From Dehalococcoidia bacterium (GTDB lineage Bacteria > Chloroflexota > Dehalococcoidia > Lucifugimonadales > JAGWBF01), in the NCBI GenBank assembly GCA_021295955.1, contig JAGWBJ010000009.1:1-64000 (forward strand): a DNA stretch of 64,000 nucleotides, in the 5' to 3' direction. The notes beneath the pieces were generated by a model. It did not search any database and was not told where the DNA came from. It worked only from the letters and a program-made list of their open reading frames with translations. The translations under genes were made by a program, and so were the position numbers. Position 1 is the stretch's first letter; every line of letters begins with the position of its first letter. Positions 18,003 to 28,761 of the stretch are shown here, in pieces.

Positions 18003-19178
18003 TTACGAGTAGGTCTCCCGTAGCTGCCGGGCGGCTTCGGAGATGACCTGCAGCTTTTTGAAAGCCACCTCCGGGGGGTTCATGGGCCGCTCGGCAAAGG
18101 TGCCGAAGCCGCAGTCGGGGTTCAGGTATATCTGGCTGGGGCTGAAGTAGGCAAGGGCCTTCTCCACCATGCCGACCACGAACTCCGGGTCCTCAACCTG
18201 GTCGGTCCTGGGGTTGACGACCCCCAGCCCGATCTCGCTCAGCTTCTTCCGGTTGGCGAAGGAGTCCATGTCTCCGGCCCGGGGCGTGGCGTACTCCAGC
18301 ACCAGCTGGTCCGTGTCCATGGCCAGCAGGTAGGGCACTATGGGCTCGTAGTCGCCCCTGAGCAGGGCGTCCTCCTTGCGGCTCCAGTTGCCCCGGCATA
18401 CGTGCACGCCCGTCTTGACGCCGTCGACCCCCCGGGTGATGTCGTTCATCAGCCGCAACGCCATCACCAGCTCCTTCATGGGGTCGCCCGAGGAGGCGGC
18501 CATGGAGGCGCACATGAAGGTGCGCTCCTTCACCTCGGGGTTGAAGGCCACGTCCGTGAGCACCGGCTCGTCGAACTGGACGAACTCCGCCCCCTCGTCC
18601 CGCAGCGCGATCAGCTCCTCCCGGAGCATGGCCACGATATCCTGGGCCAGGGCCGCCTGGGTAGGATATACGGCGTCGGACACGCCCTTGACCCACATGG
18701 ACCGGGTGAGAAGGTACGGGCCCGGCAGGGTGATCTTGATGGGGCGGGAGGTGTGCTCCCTGAGGAACTGGTACTCGTCCAGGGCTATCGGCCCCCGCCT
18801 CTCCACCCTGTCCACCACCGTCGGGTTATGGATGGAGAAGGCCGGGGCGTCCATGCTGCGGAGGATGTTGTCGTATGCCTCCTTGTCCTCCACGTAGTTC
18901 ATGATCTCCCCGAGGCTCATCAGCCGGACTCCCTCCAGCTTCTCGACGACGAAGGAGTAGAAGTTGTCCCGCCGCTGCTCGCCGTCGCTGACCAAGTCCA
19001 CGCCGGCGTCCTCCTGGTACTTCAACGCCTCCAGGACCGCCCGGTCGGCGACCCGGTTGAACTCCTGGAAGCTGATTCGCCCGGCCTGACGGCTCCTCAG
19101 GGCCTCCAGCAGGTACGGCGGCCTGGGCCAGCTGCCGACGACGGTAACGGGGAAAAGGGGTAGTCCGGCAAGCGTCAT
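18003..19178 (-). CDS. Cobalamin-independent methionine synthase (MetE) C-terminal-domain-like methyltransferase
   Basis: 391-residue single-domain protein resembling the catalytic half of MetE. The zinc-binding pattern is intact: H and C of GVHVCRGNW (about 257/259), E of LVLEYATP (about 294) and C of NPDCGFG (about 354). It lacks the N-terminal MetE domain. Such short members include archaeal-type methionine synthases, which use corrinoid-bound or folate methyl donors, and alkyl-CoM transferases. The methyl acceptor is unknown. Downstream of the amidase (21-nt gap) on the same strand. Confidence 0.8.
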   Translation of the reverse strand: MTLAGLPLFPVTVVGSWPRPPYLLEALRSRQAGRISFQEFNRVADRAVLEALKYQEDAGVDLVSDGEQRRDNFYSFVVEKLEGVRLMSLGEIMNYVEDKEAYDNILRSMDAPAFSIHNPTVVDRVERRGPIALDEYQFLREHTSRPIKITLPGPYLLTRSMWVKGVSDAVYPTQAALAQDIVAMLREELIALRDEGAEFVQFDEPVLTDVAFNPEVKERTFMCASMAASSGDPMKELVMALRLMNDITRGVDGVKTGVHVCRGNWSRKEDALLRGDYEPIVPYLLAMDTDQLVLEYATPRAGDMDSFANRKKLSEIGLGVVNPRTDQVEDPEFVVGMVEKALAYFSPSQIYLNPDCGFGTFAERPMNPPEVAFKKLQVISEAARQLRETYS

Positions 19179-19199
19179 GGCACCCTCCTAAAGCGTCTC

Positions 19200-20591
19200 C
19201 TAAGCGTACGTGGGCCGCATGGTATGCCAGGGTGTGGCCTGCTCGTAGGCGTGGGCGGCCCTCAGTATCGTCTCCTCGCCAAAGGGGCGTCCCCCGAGCT
19301 GGAGGCCCACGGGCAGGCCATGGGAGCTGAAGCCGCAGGGTACCGAGATGGCCGGGCAATTGGCCAGGTTGAAGGTGAAGGTGAGCAGGTAGGGCCGGCG
19401 CCGGGCCGACTCGGCGCCGGTCCCCTCGACCCTCTGGGCAGTGGCGCCGATGGTGGGCGACATCAGCAGGTCGTACCGGTCCAGGGCGTCGTGCACCTCA
19501 CGGCGAAGCAGGGCCCGCAGCTTCTGGGCCTTGTAGTACGACTGGGCCGGCATTACGCTGCCCATGAGCAGCGATATGCGGTTGGAGTAGCCGTACTCCG
19601 GGAGACGGTCCCTCAGCCACTGCAGGTGGGTGGATGCGGGCTCCACGGAGAGGTGGCTCCAGAAGATGGTCGTGGCGTGGGCCGACAGGGGTATGGACAC
19701 CTCCTCCACGGAGGCTCCCAGCTCCTCCAATACCGTCGACGCCCTGGTCACGGCCTCCCGGACCTCGGGGTCCACGACCTCGCCCTGGGTCAGCTCGGTC
19801 ACCAGACCGATGCGCATCCCCTTCAGGCCTCCCCCCAGGGCCCGCCGGTAGTCGGGGACGGCAGCGTCCCTGGTGTAGGGGTCCTTGGGGTCGGGGCCGG
19901 CGATGGCCCCAAGGGTGATGGCCGCGTCCTCCACGGTGCGGGATATGGGGCCCACCTGGTCCATGGACCATACGCCCCGCATCACGCCGTACCGGCTGAC
20001 GAGGCCCCAGGTGGGCCTGAGCCCAACGATGCCGCACCAGGAGGCCGGGAACCGTATCGAGCCCCCCGTGTCCTCGCCCAGGGACGTGGCGCACAGGTAG
20101 GCGGAGGTGGCGGAGCCGGAGCCGCTGCTGGAGGAGCCCGCCGAGGTGTCCAGGTCCCAGGGGTTGCGGGCGTTGGCGTAGCTGTGGGGCCCGCCTATGG
20201 CGAACTCGGTGAGGTTGGTCTTGCCCAGGACCACGGCCCCCGCCGCCTTCAGATTGGCCACCACCGTAGCATCGTCCTCGGGCACCAGGTCCGCCAGGAT
20301 CCGGGACCCGCCGGTGGTGCGGATGCCCCGGGTCCAGAGCTGGTCCTTGACCGCCACGGGAACGCCGTGCATGGGGCCCCGGTGACGGCCGCCAAGGATC
20401 TCCCGCTCGGCCTCCTCCGCCTGCCGCAGGGCGTGCTTTCGGGTCACGGTCAGGTAGGAGTTGAACTTGAAGTCCAGCTCGTCGATGCGGCGCAGGTAGG
20501 CCCTGGTCGCCTCGACGGGAGAGACCTCCCTGCTCTCGATGAGGGCGGAGAGCCGGGACGCCGATAGGTAGGGTATGTCGGCCTGGTTCAT
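19200..20591 (-). CDS. Amidase signature family hydrolase
   Basis: 463 residues with the Ser-cisSer-Lys triad arrangement of amidase-signature enzymes: Lys in GVPVAVKDQLW, cis-Ser in the GSSSSGSGSA stretch, and nucleophile Ser in GEDTGGSIRFPASWCGIVGLRP. GatA shares this fold, but no gatB/gatC is adjacent and the context is catabolic. A stand-alone amide or acyl-hydrazide hydrolase is therefore more likely. The start ATG at 20591 gives the usual helix MNQADIPYLSASRLSALIE. Confidence 0.85.
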   Translation of the reverse strand: MNQADIPYLSASRLSALIESREVSPVEATRAYLRRIDELDFKFNSYLTVTRKHALRQAEEAEREILGGRHRGPMHGVPVAVKDQLWTRGIRTTGGSRILADLVPEDDATVVANLKAAGAVVLGKTNLTEFAIGGPHSYANARNPWDLDTSAGSSSSGSGSATSAYLCATSLGEDTGGSIRFPASWCGIVGLRPTWGLVSRYGVMRGVWSMDQVGPISRTVEDAAITLGAIAGPDPKDPYTRDAAVPDYRRALGGGLKGMRIGLVTELTQGEVVDPEVREAVTRASTVLEELGASVEEVSIPLSAHATTIFWSHLSVEPASTHLQWLRDRLPEYGYSNRISLLMGSVMPAQSYYKAQKLRALLRREVHDALDRYDLLMSPTIGATAQRVEGTGAESARRRPYLLTFTFNLANCPAISVPCGFSSHGLPVGLQLGGRPFGEETILRAAHAYEQATPWHTMRPTYA

Positions 20592-20608
20592 CGTGACCGA
20601 AAGGCCGC

Positions 20609-21142
20609 TTATTCCACGGTCCGTAGGGTCGTGTTGACCTTGGTGGGGCGCTGGACGGTGTTGGTCACCGGGGACTTCTCCACGGCGTTCTTCCAGATCT
20701 CCTCAAGGACCTCGGGCGCCGCGTCGGTCTTGGCATACACCGTGACGTCCATGCTGTCGTAGCCGGGGTTGCCGTCGGCCAGCCCGAAGAAGACGGGCAG
20801 GTTCAGGTTGCCGTCCACGCTCACCTCCAGGGACTCCACCTTGACCCCGCGGGAGGAGGCCTGGGCGACGAACCCGGTGGCGATGCAGGCGCCCACCGAG
20901 CTGAGGATGGCCTCGTGAGGGCTCAGGCCCTTGTCGCTGCCGGAGATGTCGCCGGGCTCGTCGAGGGTCGCCGGCGGAAGCTCCCGGGCGTACACGGTGT
21001 GCTCGAACCCGCCGACCCACTGGCTGCGGGTCCTCCATGCCGAGTTGGCCATCTCGTTCATGGTCTCCGGGTTATCCTGCATGTCCTTGACCAGGGCCTC
21101 TATCTTCTCGATGTCCACTCCGTTCAGCTTTACCGTCGCCAT
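20609..21142 (-). CDS. OsmC/Ohr-family protein, paralogue 2
   Basis: 177 residues, clearly related to the protein at 17177-17701: ILSSVGACIATGFVAQASSRGVKVESLEV matches the same block there. The first cysteine is present. The second is again replaced by serine (KSPVTNTV). It lies 17 nt upstream of the amidase on the same strand and 10 nt downstream of the diiron protein, so all four genes plus paralogue 1 may form one transcript. Confidence 0.82.
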   Translation of the reverse strand: MATVKLNGVDIEKIEALVKDMQDNPETMNEMANSAWRTRSQWVGGFEHTVYARELPPATLDEPGDISGSDKGLSPHEAILSSVGACIATGFVAQASSRGVKVESLEVSVDGNLNLPVFFGLADGNPGYDSMDVTVYAKTDAAPEVLEEIWKNAVEKSPVTNTVQRPTKVNTTLRTVE

Positions 21143-21152
21143 GCCTCTCCTC

Positions 21153-22196
21153 CTACATGTATGCTCTGCCGCCGCCGCCGTGCAGCTCGGCTATGCTCCT
21201 TGCCGTATCCTCGTCGATGCCTGCGGTCATCATCCGGTGGATGCGGTTCTCGTGCATCTTCTTGTAGAACTCCCTGACGACCACCTTGCCCTGCTCCACC
21301 TTCTCCTCCGTCGCGCCGCCCCCCGCCAGCACAGCCAGCGCGTTCTGCAGGAAGGGGTTGGCCCCGGCGGTGGCGCGGAGGAAGGAGGCCCGCTCCTCGG
21401 CCGCCTCCAGCAGGGTCTCGCTAAGGGCGGGCTCCTCCCGCAGCAGGTACCGGACGTGGGAGACGCCGTAGGCCACGTGCCGCGCCTCGTCCCGCCGGGT
21501 CTTGACCAGTATCTCCCTGGTGACGTGGTCGGGGGCCACCTGGCCGATGAAGGTCAGCATGTCGACGAAGGTGCCCTCCCCCAGCAGGTGGAGCAGGAAG
21601 GACGCCTTCAGGTAGTTCTCCTGGGTGAACAGGCTCTTCAACGCCCACTGGGTGGAGGATGATGAGTACTGGAGCCCGCCGCCGTTGGCCAGGGCCCTCT
21701 TGGTATACACCTCTATGTGCCTGGCCTCGTCCATCACCTGGGTCCCCAGGAGCAGCGACACCTCGCTGTAGTGGGGGTCGATGCGAGGCAGGAATCTGGC
21801 GGGGAGGTACAGGGCCACGTACTCGTTCTCCACCAGGAAGGTCATGACCTGGCAGACGGCCCGCTCGATCTCGTCGTCCAGCTCCGGGAGCTCGCGCCAC
21901 GGGATGTCCCGGGTGGCGTCCCACTGCTCTGCCTTGGCCCGCTCGTACAGCTCGGGCACGTCGTCGGTCCAGCAGTCGATCCTCCTGGCGATGGGGAAGC
22001 CGAAGTCGGGGACGTTGGGCTCGGATACGGCTCCCCGGGGGGCCAGACCGTGCCCCGGGGGCGCCTCGTCCAGCACCCGCCCGTACCCGCCGATCAGCGC
22101 GTCCTCCAGCTTGAGGCCCAGGCCGTCCTCCATGGGGACCCTGATCCCCCAGTCCGTCTCACCCCAGTGGGATACGTCGGGTAGCTGCACGTACAC
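21153..22196 (-). CDS. Ferritin-like diiron protein
   Basis: Four-helix diiron protein. Carboxylate/His ligands appear as E in FLVENEYVALYLPAR, E and H in VMDEARHIEVY, E in LLGEGTFVDML and E and H in RRDEARHVAYG, the classic Glu, ExxH, Glu, ExxH pattern of oxidases/oxygenases of the ferritin-like superfamily. The open frame extends to 22406, but the extra N-terminus is low-complexity and would cover the mutase promoter. A GTG at 22196 or 22190, just before VQLPDVSHWGE, is a more likely start. The substrate is unknown; the residue pattern is not that of a storage ferritin. Confidence 0.75.
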   Translation of the reverse strand: MYVQLPDVSHWGETDWGIRVPMEDGLGLKLEDALIGGYGRVLDEAPPGHGLAPRGAVSEPNVPDFGFPIARRIDCWTDDVPELYERAKAEQWDATRDIPWRELPELDDEIERAVCQVMTFLVENEYVALYLPARFLPRIDPHYSEVSLLLGTQVMDEARHIEVYTKRALANGGGLQYSSSSTQWALKSLFTQENYLKASFLLHLLGEGTFVDMLTFIGQVAPDHVTREILVKTRRDEARHVAYGVSHVRYLLREEPALSETLLEAAEERASFLRATAGANPFLQNALAVLAGGGATEEKVEQGKVVVREFYKKMHENRIHRMMTAGIDEDTARSIAELHGGGGRAYM

Positions 22197-22332
22197 CTCG
22201 TCCGTATGCGACCGGCCCGCCCGCGCCTGCCCATCGGGCCGCGGGAAAAGCCGCCTTGCGGGGCTCTCGGGTCGAAGCCCCCCTAGTTTATCCCAACCGG
22301 GGAAGGGTGGCAAACGGAAGGCGAGGGCCAGC

Positions 22333-22361
22333 TTTCTCCCCGGAGGGCTACGGGTTATAAT
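22333..22361 (+). promoter_or_regulatory. Possible promoter for the methylmalonyl-CoA mutase cluster
   Basis: Perfect -10 TATAAT (22356-22361), with only a weak -35 (TTTCTC, 22333-22338) 17 bp upstream, 54 nt before the mutase start. Confidence 0.4.
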
Positions 22362-22414
22362 GGCTGCCAACGCCGGCCGCGCCCGGCGGCGGAGCAGATG
22401 CAGCAAGGAGTCCG

Positions 22415-24076
22415 TTGACCAGCCAGAGCAAGGACCAGTGGAGGGAGCGCACCCTGACCCCGGTGACCAGGCGCCGGCCCGAAAGACAGGGGCGGTTCGC
22501 TACGGGATCGGGGCTGGAGCTGGACCCTGTCTACTCCCCCGAGGACCTGAGTGCGGCGCAGCACGACTGCGCCCGGGACGTGGGCTACCCCGGGGAGTAC
22601 CCATACACCCGGGGAGTCCAGCCCAATATGTACCGGGGCCGGCTGTGGACCATGCGCCAGTACTCGGGATACGCCACCGCCGAGGAGTCCAACCGCCGGT
22701 ACCACTACCTGCTGGAGCAGGGCCAGACGGGCCTCTCCATCGCCTTCGACCTGCCGACCCAGATCGGCTACGACTCCGACGACCCACTGGCCCGGGGGGA
22801 GGTGGGCAAGGTGGGCGTGCCCGTCAGCAGCCTCCAGGACATGGAGACGCTGCTGAAGGGCATACCCCTGGACAAGGTCAGCACTTCCATGACCATCAAC
22901 GCCACGGCCTCGGTGCTGCTGTGCCTGTACATCGCAGTGGCCAGGGCGCAGGGGGTCCCGGCGGAGGCCATCAGCGGGACCATCCAGAACGACATCCTGA
23001 AGGAGTACATCGCCCGGGGCACCTACGCCTACCCGCCCAGGCCGTCGATGCGCCTGGTGGTGGACGTGTTCAAGTACTGCTCCCAGCACGTGCCCCGCTG
23101 GAACACCATCAGCATCAGCGGCTATCACATGCGGGAGGCGGGGGCCACGGCCGTCCAGGAGCTGGCCTTCACCTTCTCCAACGCCATAGCCTACGTGCAG
23201 GCGGCCGTGGACGCCGGCCTGGACGTGGACGACTTCGCGGGCAGGCTGTCCTTCTTCTTCGTCGCCCAGAACGACCTGTTCGAGGAGGTGGCCAAGTTCC
23301 GCGCCGCCCGGCGCATGTGGGCGAAGACCATGCGGGAGCGTTTTCAGGCGAGAAACCCCAGGTCCTGGATGCTCAGGTTCCACACGCAGACGGCGGGGGT
23401 GGCCCTGACGGCCCAGCAGCCGGACAACAACGTCATCCGCACCACGGTCCAGGCCCTGAGCGCGGTCCTGGGAGGCACCCAGTCCCTGCACGTCAACTCC
23501 CGGGACGAGGCCCTGGCCCTTCCCACCGAGGAGGCGGTGCAGCTCTCCCTACGTACCCAGCAGGTGCTGGCCCACGAGAGCGGCGTGTCCGAGGTCGTGG
23601 ACCCCCTGGGGGGCTCATACTACGTGGAGAGCCTGACCAGCCGCCTGGAGGAGGAGGCCGACCGGTACATCGACAAGATCGACGGCATGGGCGGCGCCGT
23701 AGCCGCCCTGGAGCAGGGGTATCAGGCCCGAGAGATCCACGAGTCCGCCTACAGGCACCAGCGGGAGGTGGAGTCGGGGGACCGGACCATCGTCGGCGTC
23801 AACCGGTACGTCGCCGACACTCCGCCCATCTCCGGCCTGCTCCGCGTGGACCCGGAGCAGGCCCGGCTCCAGGTGGAGGGGCTTCGGCTCCTCCGCCAAG
23901 GGAGGGACGGCAAGGCGGTGACCCGGGCCCTGGCCCGCCTGGAGGAGGCGGCAAGGTCCGAGGAGAACACGGTCCCGGCCATCCTGGAGTGCGTGGAGAG
24001 CTACTGCACCCTGGGCGAAATATGCACCGTCTTCCGCGGGGTCTTCGGCGAGCAGGGGGAGGTGGCGTCGTTCTAG
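22415..24076 (+). CDS. Methylmalonyl-CoA mutase, large (substrate-binding) subunit
   Basis: Catalytic TIM-barrel subunit of the B12-dependent isomerase that interconverts methylmalonyl-CoA and succinyl-CoA. Family blocks: [22 protein letters not shown] near residue 65, [30 protein letters not shown] and [18 protein letters not shown]. Its 553 residues lack the B12-binding domain, which is the separate gene at 25873. The start is TTG at 22415 behind AAGGAG (22405-22410). The set mutase-large, acyl-CoA dehydrogenase, epimerase, mutase-small forms a propionyl-CoA pathway cluster. Confidence 0.94.
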   Translation: MTSQSKDQWRERTLTPVTRRRPERQGRFATGSGLELDPVYSPEDLSAAQHDCARDVGYPGEYPYTRGVQPNMYRGRLWTMRQYSGYATAEESNRRYHYLLEQGQTGLSIAFDLPTQIGYDSDDPLARGEVGKVGVPVSSLQDMETLLKGIPLDKVSTSMTINATASVLLCLYIAVARAQGVPAEAISGTIQNDILKEYIARGTYAYPPRPSMRLVVDVFKYCSQHVPRWNTISISGYHMREAGATAVQELAFTFSNAIAYVQAAVDAGLDVDDFAGRLSFFFVAQNDLFEEVAKFRAARRMWAKTMRERFQARNPRSWMLRFHTQTAGVALTAQQPDNNVIRTTVQALSAVLGGTQSLHVNSRDEALALPTEEAVQLSLRTQQVLAHESGVSEVVDPLGGSYYVESLTSRLEEEADRYIDKIDGMGGAVAALEQGYQAREIHESAYRHQREVESGDRTIVGVNRYVADTPPISGLLRVDPEQARLQVEGLRLLRQGRDGKAVTRALARLEEAARSEENTVPAILECVESYCTLGEICTVFRGVFGEQGEVASF

Positions 24077-24121
24077 AACATAGCAGGGTAGACCACGAAA
24101 ATGGCCAGCAGCACCCCTCTC

Positions 24122-24149
24122 CGTCATTCCCGCGCAGGCGGGAATCCAG
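24122..24149. repeat. Dispersed intergenic inverted repeat (ATTCCCGC type)
   Basis: ATTCCCGC (24126-24133) and GCGGGAAT (24138-24145) form a perfect 8-bp stem with a 4-nt loop between the mutase and acyl-CoA dehydrogenase genes. A similar unit is at 63276-63302 in the opposite orientation. Confidence 0.6.
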
Positions 24150-24212
24150 GGGAGGGGGAAGCCCAATAGAGTGTCGGACCCTCTCTCGACACGAAACCGG
24201 CGAGGCGCCCCG

Positions 24213-25367
<1,155 letters not shown>

Positions 25368-25391
25368 GAACCCTCGGGTACTCTTTATTTG

Positions 25392-25871
25392 ATGACAGGC
25401 ATGGCAGAAACGACACCCCCGTGCACGGTCCGGTACGCCGACCACGTAGGCATCGCCGTTCGGGACCTGGAGGCGGCCATGGCCCTGTTCCATGACGTCT
25501 TCGGGGTGCCAAGGGGAGAGGTCACGGTCCTGGAAGACCAGGGGGTGAAGGCCACCCTGCTGCCCCTGGGCCAGACACGCCTGGAGCTGCTCGAGCCCCT
25601 GTCCCCGGAGAGTCCCGTCGGGCGGTTCATCCAACGCCGGGGCGAGGGGCTGCACCACCTGGCCCTCAACGTCGACGACATAGATGGGAAGCTCCGGGCG
25701 CTGGCGGACCGGGGCGTGGAGCTGGTGGACAGCAGCCCCCGGGAGGGCCTGTCGGGCGCCATCGCCTTCCTGCACCCCCGGTCGACGCACGGAGTGCTGA
25801 CGGAGCTGGTGGAGACGGCCGGGCCCCAGGCCGATTCTGATGCCGATTCTGATGGACGAGGTGGCCACTGA
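25392..25871 (+). CDS. mce: Methylmalonyl-CoA epimerase
   Basis: VOC-fold metalloenzyme that interconverts the 2R and 2S forms of methylmalonyl-CoA. Metal-ligand motifs are [10 protein letters not shown] near the N-terminus, [14 protein letters not shown] in the middle and a C-terminal GVLTELVE glutamate. About 159 residues with a short Asp-rich tail. The ATG at 25392 is favoured over a TTG three bases upstream; neither has a clear Shine-Dalgarno. The stop is 1 nt before the mutase small-subunit start. Confidence 0.88.
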   Translation: MTGMAETTPPCTVRYADHVGIAVRDLEAAMALFHDVFGVPRGEVTVLEDQGVKATLLPLGQTRLELLEPLSPESPVGRFIQRRGEGLHHLALNVDDIDGKLRALADRGVELVDSSPREGLSGAIAFLHPRSTHGVLTELVETAGPQADSDADSDGRGGH

Positions 25872-25872
25872 C

Positions 25873-26295
25873 ATGGTCCGAGGACGGGGCGCCATACGGG
25901 TGCTGGTCGCCAAGCCCGGCCTGGACGGCCACGACCGGGGCGCCAAGGTCGTGGCCAGGGCCATCCGGGACGCGGGTATGGAGGTGATCTACACGGGCAT
26001 CCGCCAGACCCCCCGGATGATCGTCGAGGCCGCGGCCCAGGAGGACGTGGACGTAGTAGGGCTGAGCATACTATCAGGCGCCCACATGGAGATATTCCCG
26101 GAGATACTGCAAGGCCTGAAGGAGAAGGGGATGGAGGACGTGGTCGTAGTGGCGGGCGGCATAATACCCGAGGAGGACCGGGCGCCGCTCCTGGAAGCCG
26201 GGGTAGAGGTCATCTTCGGGCCCGGCACCTCCACGGGGGCCATCGTCGATTCCATACGCGAGTCCGTCCGTCGCAGGGAAGACCCCTCCGGCTGA
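25873..26295 (+). CDS. Methylmalonyl-CoA mutase, small B12-binding subunit
   Basis: Cobalamin-binding Rossmann-like domain that partners the large subunit at 22415. DGHDRG at about residues 18-23 supplies the lower-axial histidine. GLSILSGAH and [12 protein letters not shown] complete the B12-binding pattern. ATG at 25873 gives the usual short N-terminus (140 residues) and has GACGAGGTGG upstream. ATGs at 25840 and 25852 would overlap the epimerase. Confidence 0.93.
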   Translation: MVRGRGAIRVLVAKPGLDGHDRGAKVVARAIRDAGMEVIYTGIRQTPRMIVEAAAQEDVDVVGLSILSGAHMEIFPEILQGLKEKGMEDVVVVAGGIIPEEDRAPLLEAGVEVIFGPGTSTGAIVDSIRESVRRREDPSG

Positions 26296-26367
26296 CGGCG
26301 CCCGCAACGGGAATGGGGGGCATGGGCCCGTCGACGCATCTCCTGCGCCGTTTCGCGGCTTCGCTAC

Positions 26368-26398
26368 TTGACAGGAGGCCCACGACGCCTCTTATAAT
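26368..26398 (+). promoter_or_regulatory. Promoter for the yceD-rpmF-fabD operon
   Basis: Consensus -35 TTGACA (26368-26373) and -10 TATAAT (26393-26398) with a slightly long 19-bp spacer, 36 nt before the yceD-like start. Confidence 0.65.
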
Positions 26399-26434
26399 AA
26401 CGACCGGTATCGGGACGACCGAGTCGCGAAGTCT

Positions 26435-26965
26435 ATGTATTACAATGTCTCCCAGCTTCTGAAGGAGTCCGTAGGCTCCACCCGCACCTACGAGGTCTCC
26501 GGCTCACTCACGTTGGAAGGCTCGGAGGCTACGCTTGCGCCCCGGGGCCGGGTGTCGATGATGCGGACGGATCGCGGCATATGGGTGGACGTGGGCGTGG
26601 ACGTGCAGTCCCAGGCGACCTGCAGCAGGTGCCTGGAGAGGTTTACCCACTCCTCGAAGCTGGTCATGGGAGAGGAGTACGTGCCGACGGTGGACCTGAC
26701 CACCGGCAGGCCCCTGGACGCCCGGTCCGTCGACGAGGGCGTCTTCACCATCGACCACCGGCACTGCCTGGACCTGCGGGAGGCCCTGGAGGAGTACACC
26801 ATCACCAACCAACCGATGAAGCCTCTCTGCAGCGAGGCCTGCGGAGGCCTGTGCAGCGTCTGCGGGGCCCGCCGGGACGCCGGCGGCTGCGGCGTGTGCC
26901 AGGAGGGCCCGGCCCACTCCGGGCTAGGCGCTCTGGTAGGGTTGTTGGGCCGGGCCGGCCGCTGA
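26435..26965 (+). CDS. YceD/DUF177-family protein
   Basis: DUF177 proteins, encoded next to rpmF in most bacteria, are linked to 23S rRNA accumulation. Here the N-terminal strand-rich region leads to CSRCLERF (about residue 63) and a cysteine-rich C-terminus, CSEACGGLCSVCG...CGVC, that could bind zinc. 176 residues. It is followed 16 nt later by rpmF, the conserved pairing that supports the call. Confidence 0.85.
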   Translation: MYYNVSQLLKESVGSTRTYEVSGSLTLEGSEATLAPRGRVSMMRTDRGIWVDVGVDVQSQATCSRCLERFTHSSKLVMGEEYVPTVDLTTGRPLDARSVDEGVFTIDHRHCLDLREALEEYTITNQPMKPLCSEACGGLCSVCGARRDAGGCGVCQEGPAHSGLGALVGLLGRAGR

Positions 26966-26981
26966 GGGAAGTAGAGGTATC

Positions 26982-27161
26982 ATGGGAGCGCTACCAACCA
27001 AGAAACTGACCAGGGCGAGGCAGCGCCGCAGGTTTGTGGCCTACAAGCTGAAGCCGGTGCACCCCTCCCGCTGTCCCCAATGCGGCAGCGCGAAATTGTC
27101 CCACACCGCCTGTCCGAACTGCGGCTACTACAAGGGCCGTCTCGTAAGGGAGGCCGGATAG
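26982..27161 (+). CDS. rpmF: 50S ribosomal protein L32 (zinc-binding type)
   Basis: 59 residues beginning MGALPTKKLTRARQRRRF and carrying two CxxC pairs (CPQCG and CPNCGYYKG), the zinc-ribbon form of L32. ATG at 26982, stop at 27159-27161. Lies between the yceD-like gene and fabD in the widespread yceD-rpmF-fab arrangement. Confidence 0.95.
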   Translation: MGALPTKKLTRARQRRRFVAYKLKPVHPSRCPQCGSAKLSHTACPNCGYYKGRLVREAG

Positions 27162-27249
27162 CAGCAAGAGAAGAGCCGGCACCGTCTACGGCCGACGTGA
27201 CGCAGGACCCCGACGCAATCATATCTTTTCTTTAAGGGAATCCGCCGCC

Positions 27250-28263
27250 ATGGAGAGAACAACGGAGAAGCAGGAAGGCTCCAAGACCGCCTACGTGTTT
27301 CCGGGCCAGGGCTCGCAGTTCGTGGGCATGGGACTGGAGCTGTACCAGACATCCAGTGCCGCCAGGGACGTGTTCGACCAGGTGGACGACATCCTGTCGA
27401 TCCCCCTGACCGACATGATCTTCCACGGACCCGAGGACGACCTGAAGAAGACCGTGTACTCCCAACCGGCCATCATGGCCACCAGCCTGGCCTGCTACAA
27501 GGCCCTGGAGGAGCTGGAGGGCCACGCCCTGCACCCCGCCGCGGTGGCGGGCCACAGCCTGGGGGAGTACAGCTCTCTGGTGGTCGCCGGCGTGCTGGAC
27601 CTGGAAGACGGCGTACGCTTGGTGCGGGAGCGGGCCAAGCTCATGCAAGAGGCGGCGGAGATGCGTCCGGGGAGCATGGCCGCCATCATCGGGCTGGATG
27701 AGGAGACGGTGGAGGAGGTCTGCTCCGAGACGGGGGCCGAGATGGCCAACGTCAATGGAAGCGACCAGATCGTCATCAGCGGGGACAAGCTCTGTGTCGC
27801 CCGGGCGGTGGACATGTGCTCCATACGAGGGGCAAGAAAGGCCATAGCCCTGGCGGTGAACGGGGCCTTCCACTCATCCCTCATGTCGCCGGCCCAGGAG
27901 GGCCTGGCATCGGCCATAGACGACGCCCGGTTCCGCGACCCGGCCGTGCCGGTCATCGCCAACTCCACGTCCAGTCCCATAACGTCGGCCGACCAGGCGA
28001 GGGCCGAGCTGAAGACCCAGCTCTGCAACTGCGTCAAGTGGAAGCAGTCCGTCTGGCGCATGGTGGACGGAGGAGTGTCCAGCTTCATCGAGTTCGGCCC
28101 CGGCAGGGTGTTGGGCGGGCTCATAAAGCGCATCGTCGCCAACCCCTCCTACAAAGACAACCACGTAGCTGTCATGAACGTCGCCGACCCGTCGACGGCC
28201 CGGAAGGCGGCGGAGTACGGACTGAACGGAGCCCTGGCAGCTGGCCCGTCGCCCCTCTCCTAG
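27250..28263 (+). CDS. fabD: Malonyl-CoA:ACP transacylase
   Basis: Loads malonyl groups onto ACP for fatty-acid synthesis. YVFPGQGSQFVGMG opens the domain. The nucleophile serine is in VAGHSLGEYSSL (about residue 100), the carboxylate-binding Arg in RLVRERAKLMQEA, and the catalytic His in VNGAFHSSLM (about 205). 337 residues. The C-terminal GPGRVLGGLIKRI is typical. acpP is two genes downstream and the fused carboxylase further on. Confidence 0.95.
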   Translation: MERTTEKQEGSKTAYVFPGQGSQFVGMGLELYQTSSAARDVFDQVDDILSIPLTDMIFHGPEDDLKKTVYSQPAIMATSLACYKALEELEGHALHPAAVAGHSLGEYSSLVVAGVLDLEDGVRLVRERAKLMQEAAEMRPGSMAAIIGLDEETVEEVCSETGAEMANVNGSDQIVISGDKLCVARAVDMCSIRGARKAIALAVNGAFHSSLMSPAQEGLASAIDDARFRDPAVPVIANSTSSPITSADQARAELKTQLCNCVKWKQSVWRMVDGGVSSFIEFGPGRVLGGLIKRIVANPSYKDNHVAVMNVADPSTARKAAEYGLNGALAAGPSPLS

Positions 28264-28289
28264 CCGACAGCAGCCAGCAGTGTGATCGC

Positions 28290-28754
28290 ATGTCACGGGG
28301 AAGCTTGGCCCACCACAGGAGAGAGTCCAGATGCCTGGCCCTACAGGCGCTGTACGAGGCCGACGTGACGGACCACCCCACCGAGTCCTGCTTCCGGTGG
28401 CTCACGGAGGAAGCCGGCCCTCTGGAGTTCAGCCTGCCATACGCTCGCGAGCTCCTGGAGGGGGTGGTGCAGGAGCGCCGGGGCATCGACGACCTGATCC
28501 AACAGTACGCTCCCGCGTGGCCCGTGGGACAGCTCCCGATAGTCGACCGGAACATCCTTCGCCTGGCCCTGTTCGAGATCAGGCACCAGCCGAAGGTACC
28601 TAGGAAAGTGGCCATCAACGAGGCGGTGGAGCTGGCCAAGACCTTCGGCAGCGACAGCTCCCCCAGGTTCGTCAACGGCGTGCTGGGTTCGGTGATGGAC
28701 GCCATGGACCGGGACCCCGTGGGCGCGGCCGCCCAAGAACAGCCAGGAAGGTGA
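28290..28754 (+). CDS. nusB: Transcription antitermination factor NusB
   Basis: All-helical RNA-binding protein of the rRNA antitermination complex. RESRCLALQALYEADV opens the fold. IVDRNILRLALFEI and PRKVAINEAVELAKTFGSDSSPRFVNGVLG are strong family matches. ATG at 28290 gives 154 residues; the upstream open frame belongs to a fabD shadow. It sits between fabD and acpP. Confidence 0.93.
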   Translation: MSRGSLAHHRRESRCLALQALYEADVTDHPTESCFRWLTEEAGPLEFSLPYARELLEGVVQERRGIDDLIQQYAPAWPVGQLPIVDRNILRLALFEIRHQPKVPRKVAINEAVELAKTFGSDSSPRFVNGVLGSVMDAMDRDPVGAAAQEQPGR

Positions 28755-28761
28755 GCAGCGC

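Noticed and set aside
21153-22406. Longer N-terminus for the diiron protein
   Set aside because: The extra 70 residues are Arg/Pro-rich, unlike the family, and would run across the mutase promoter.
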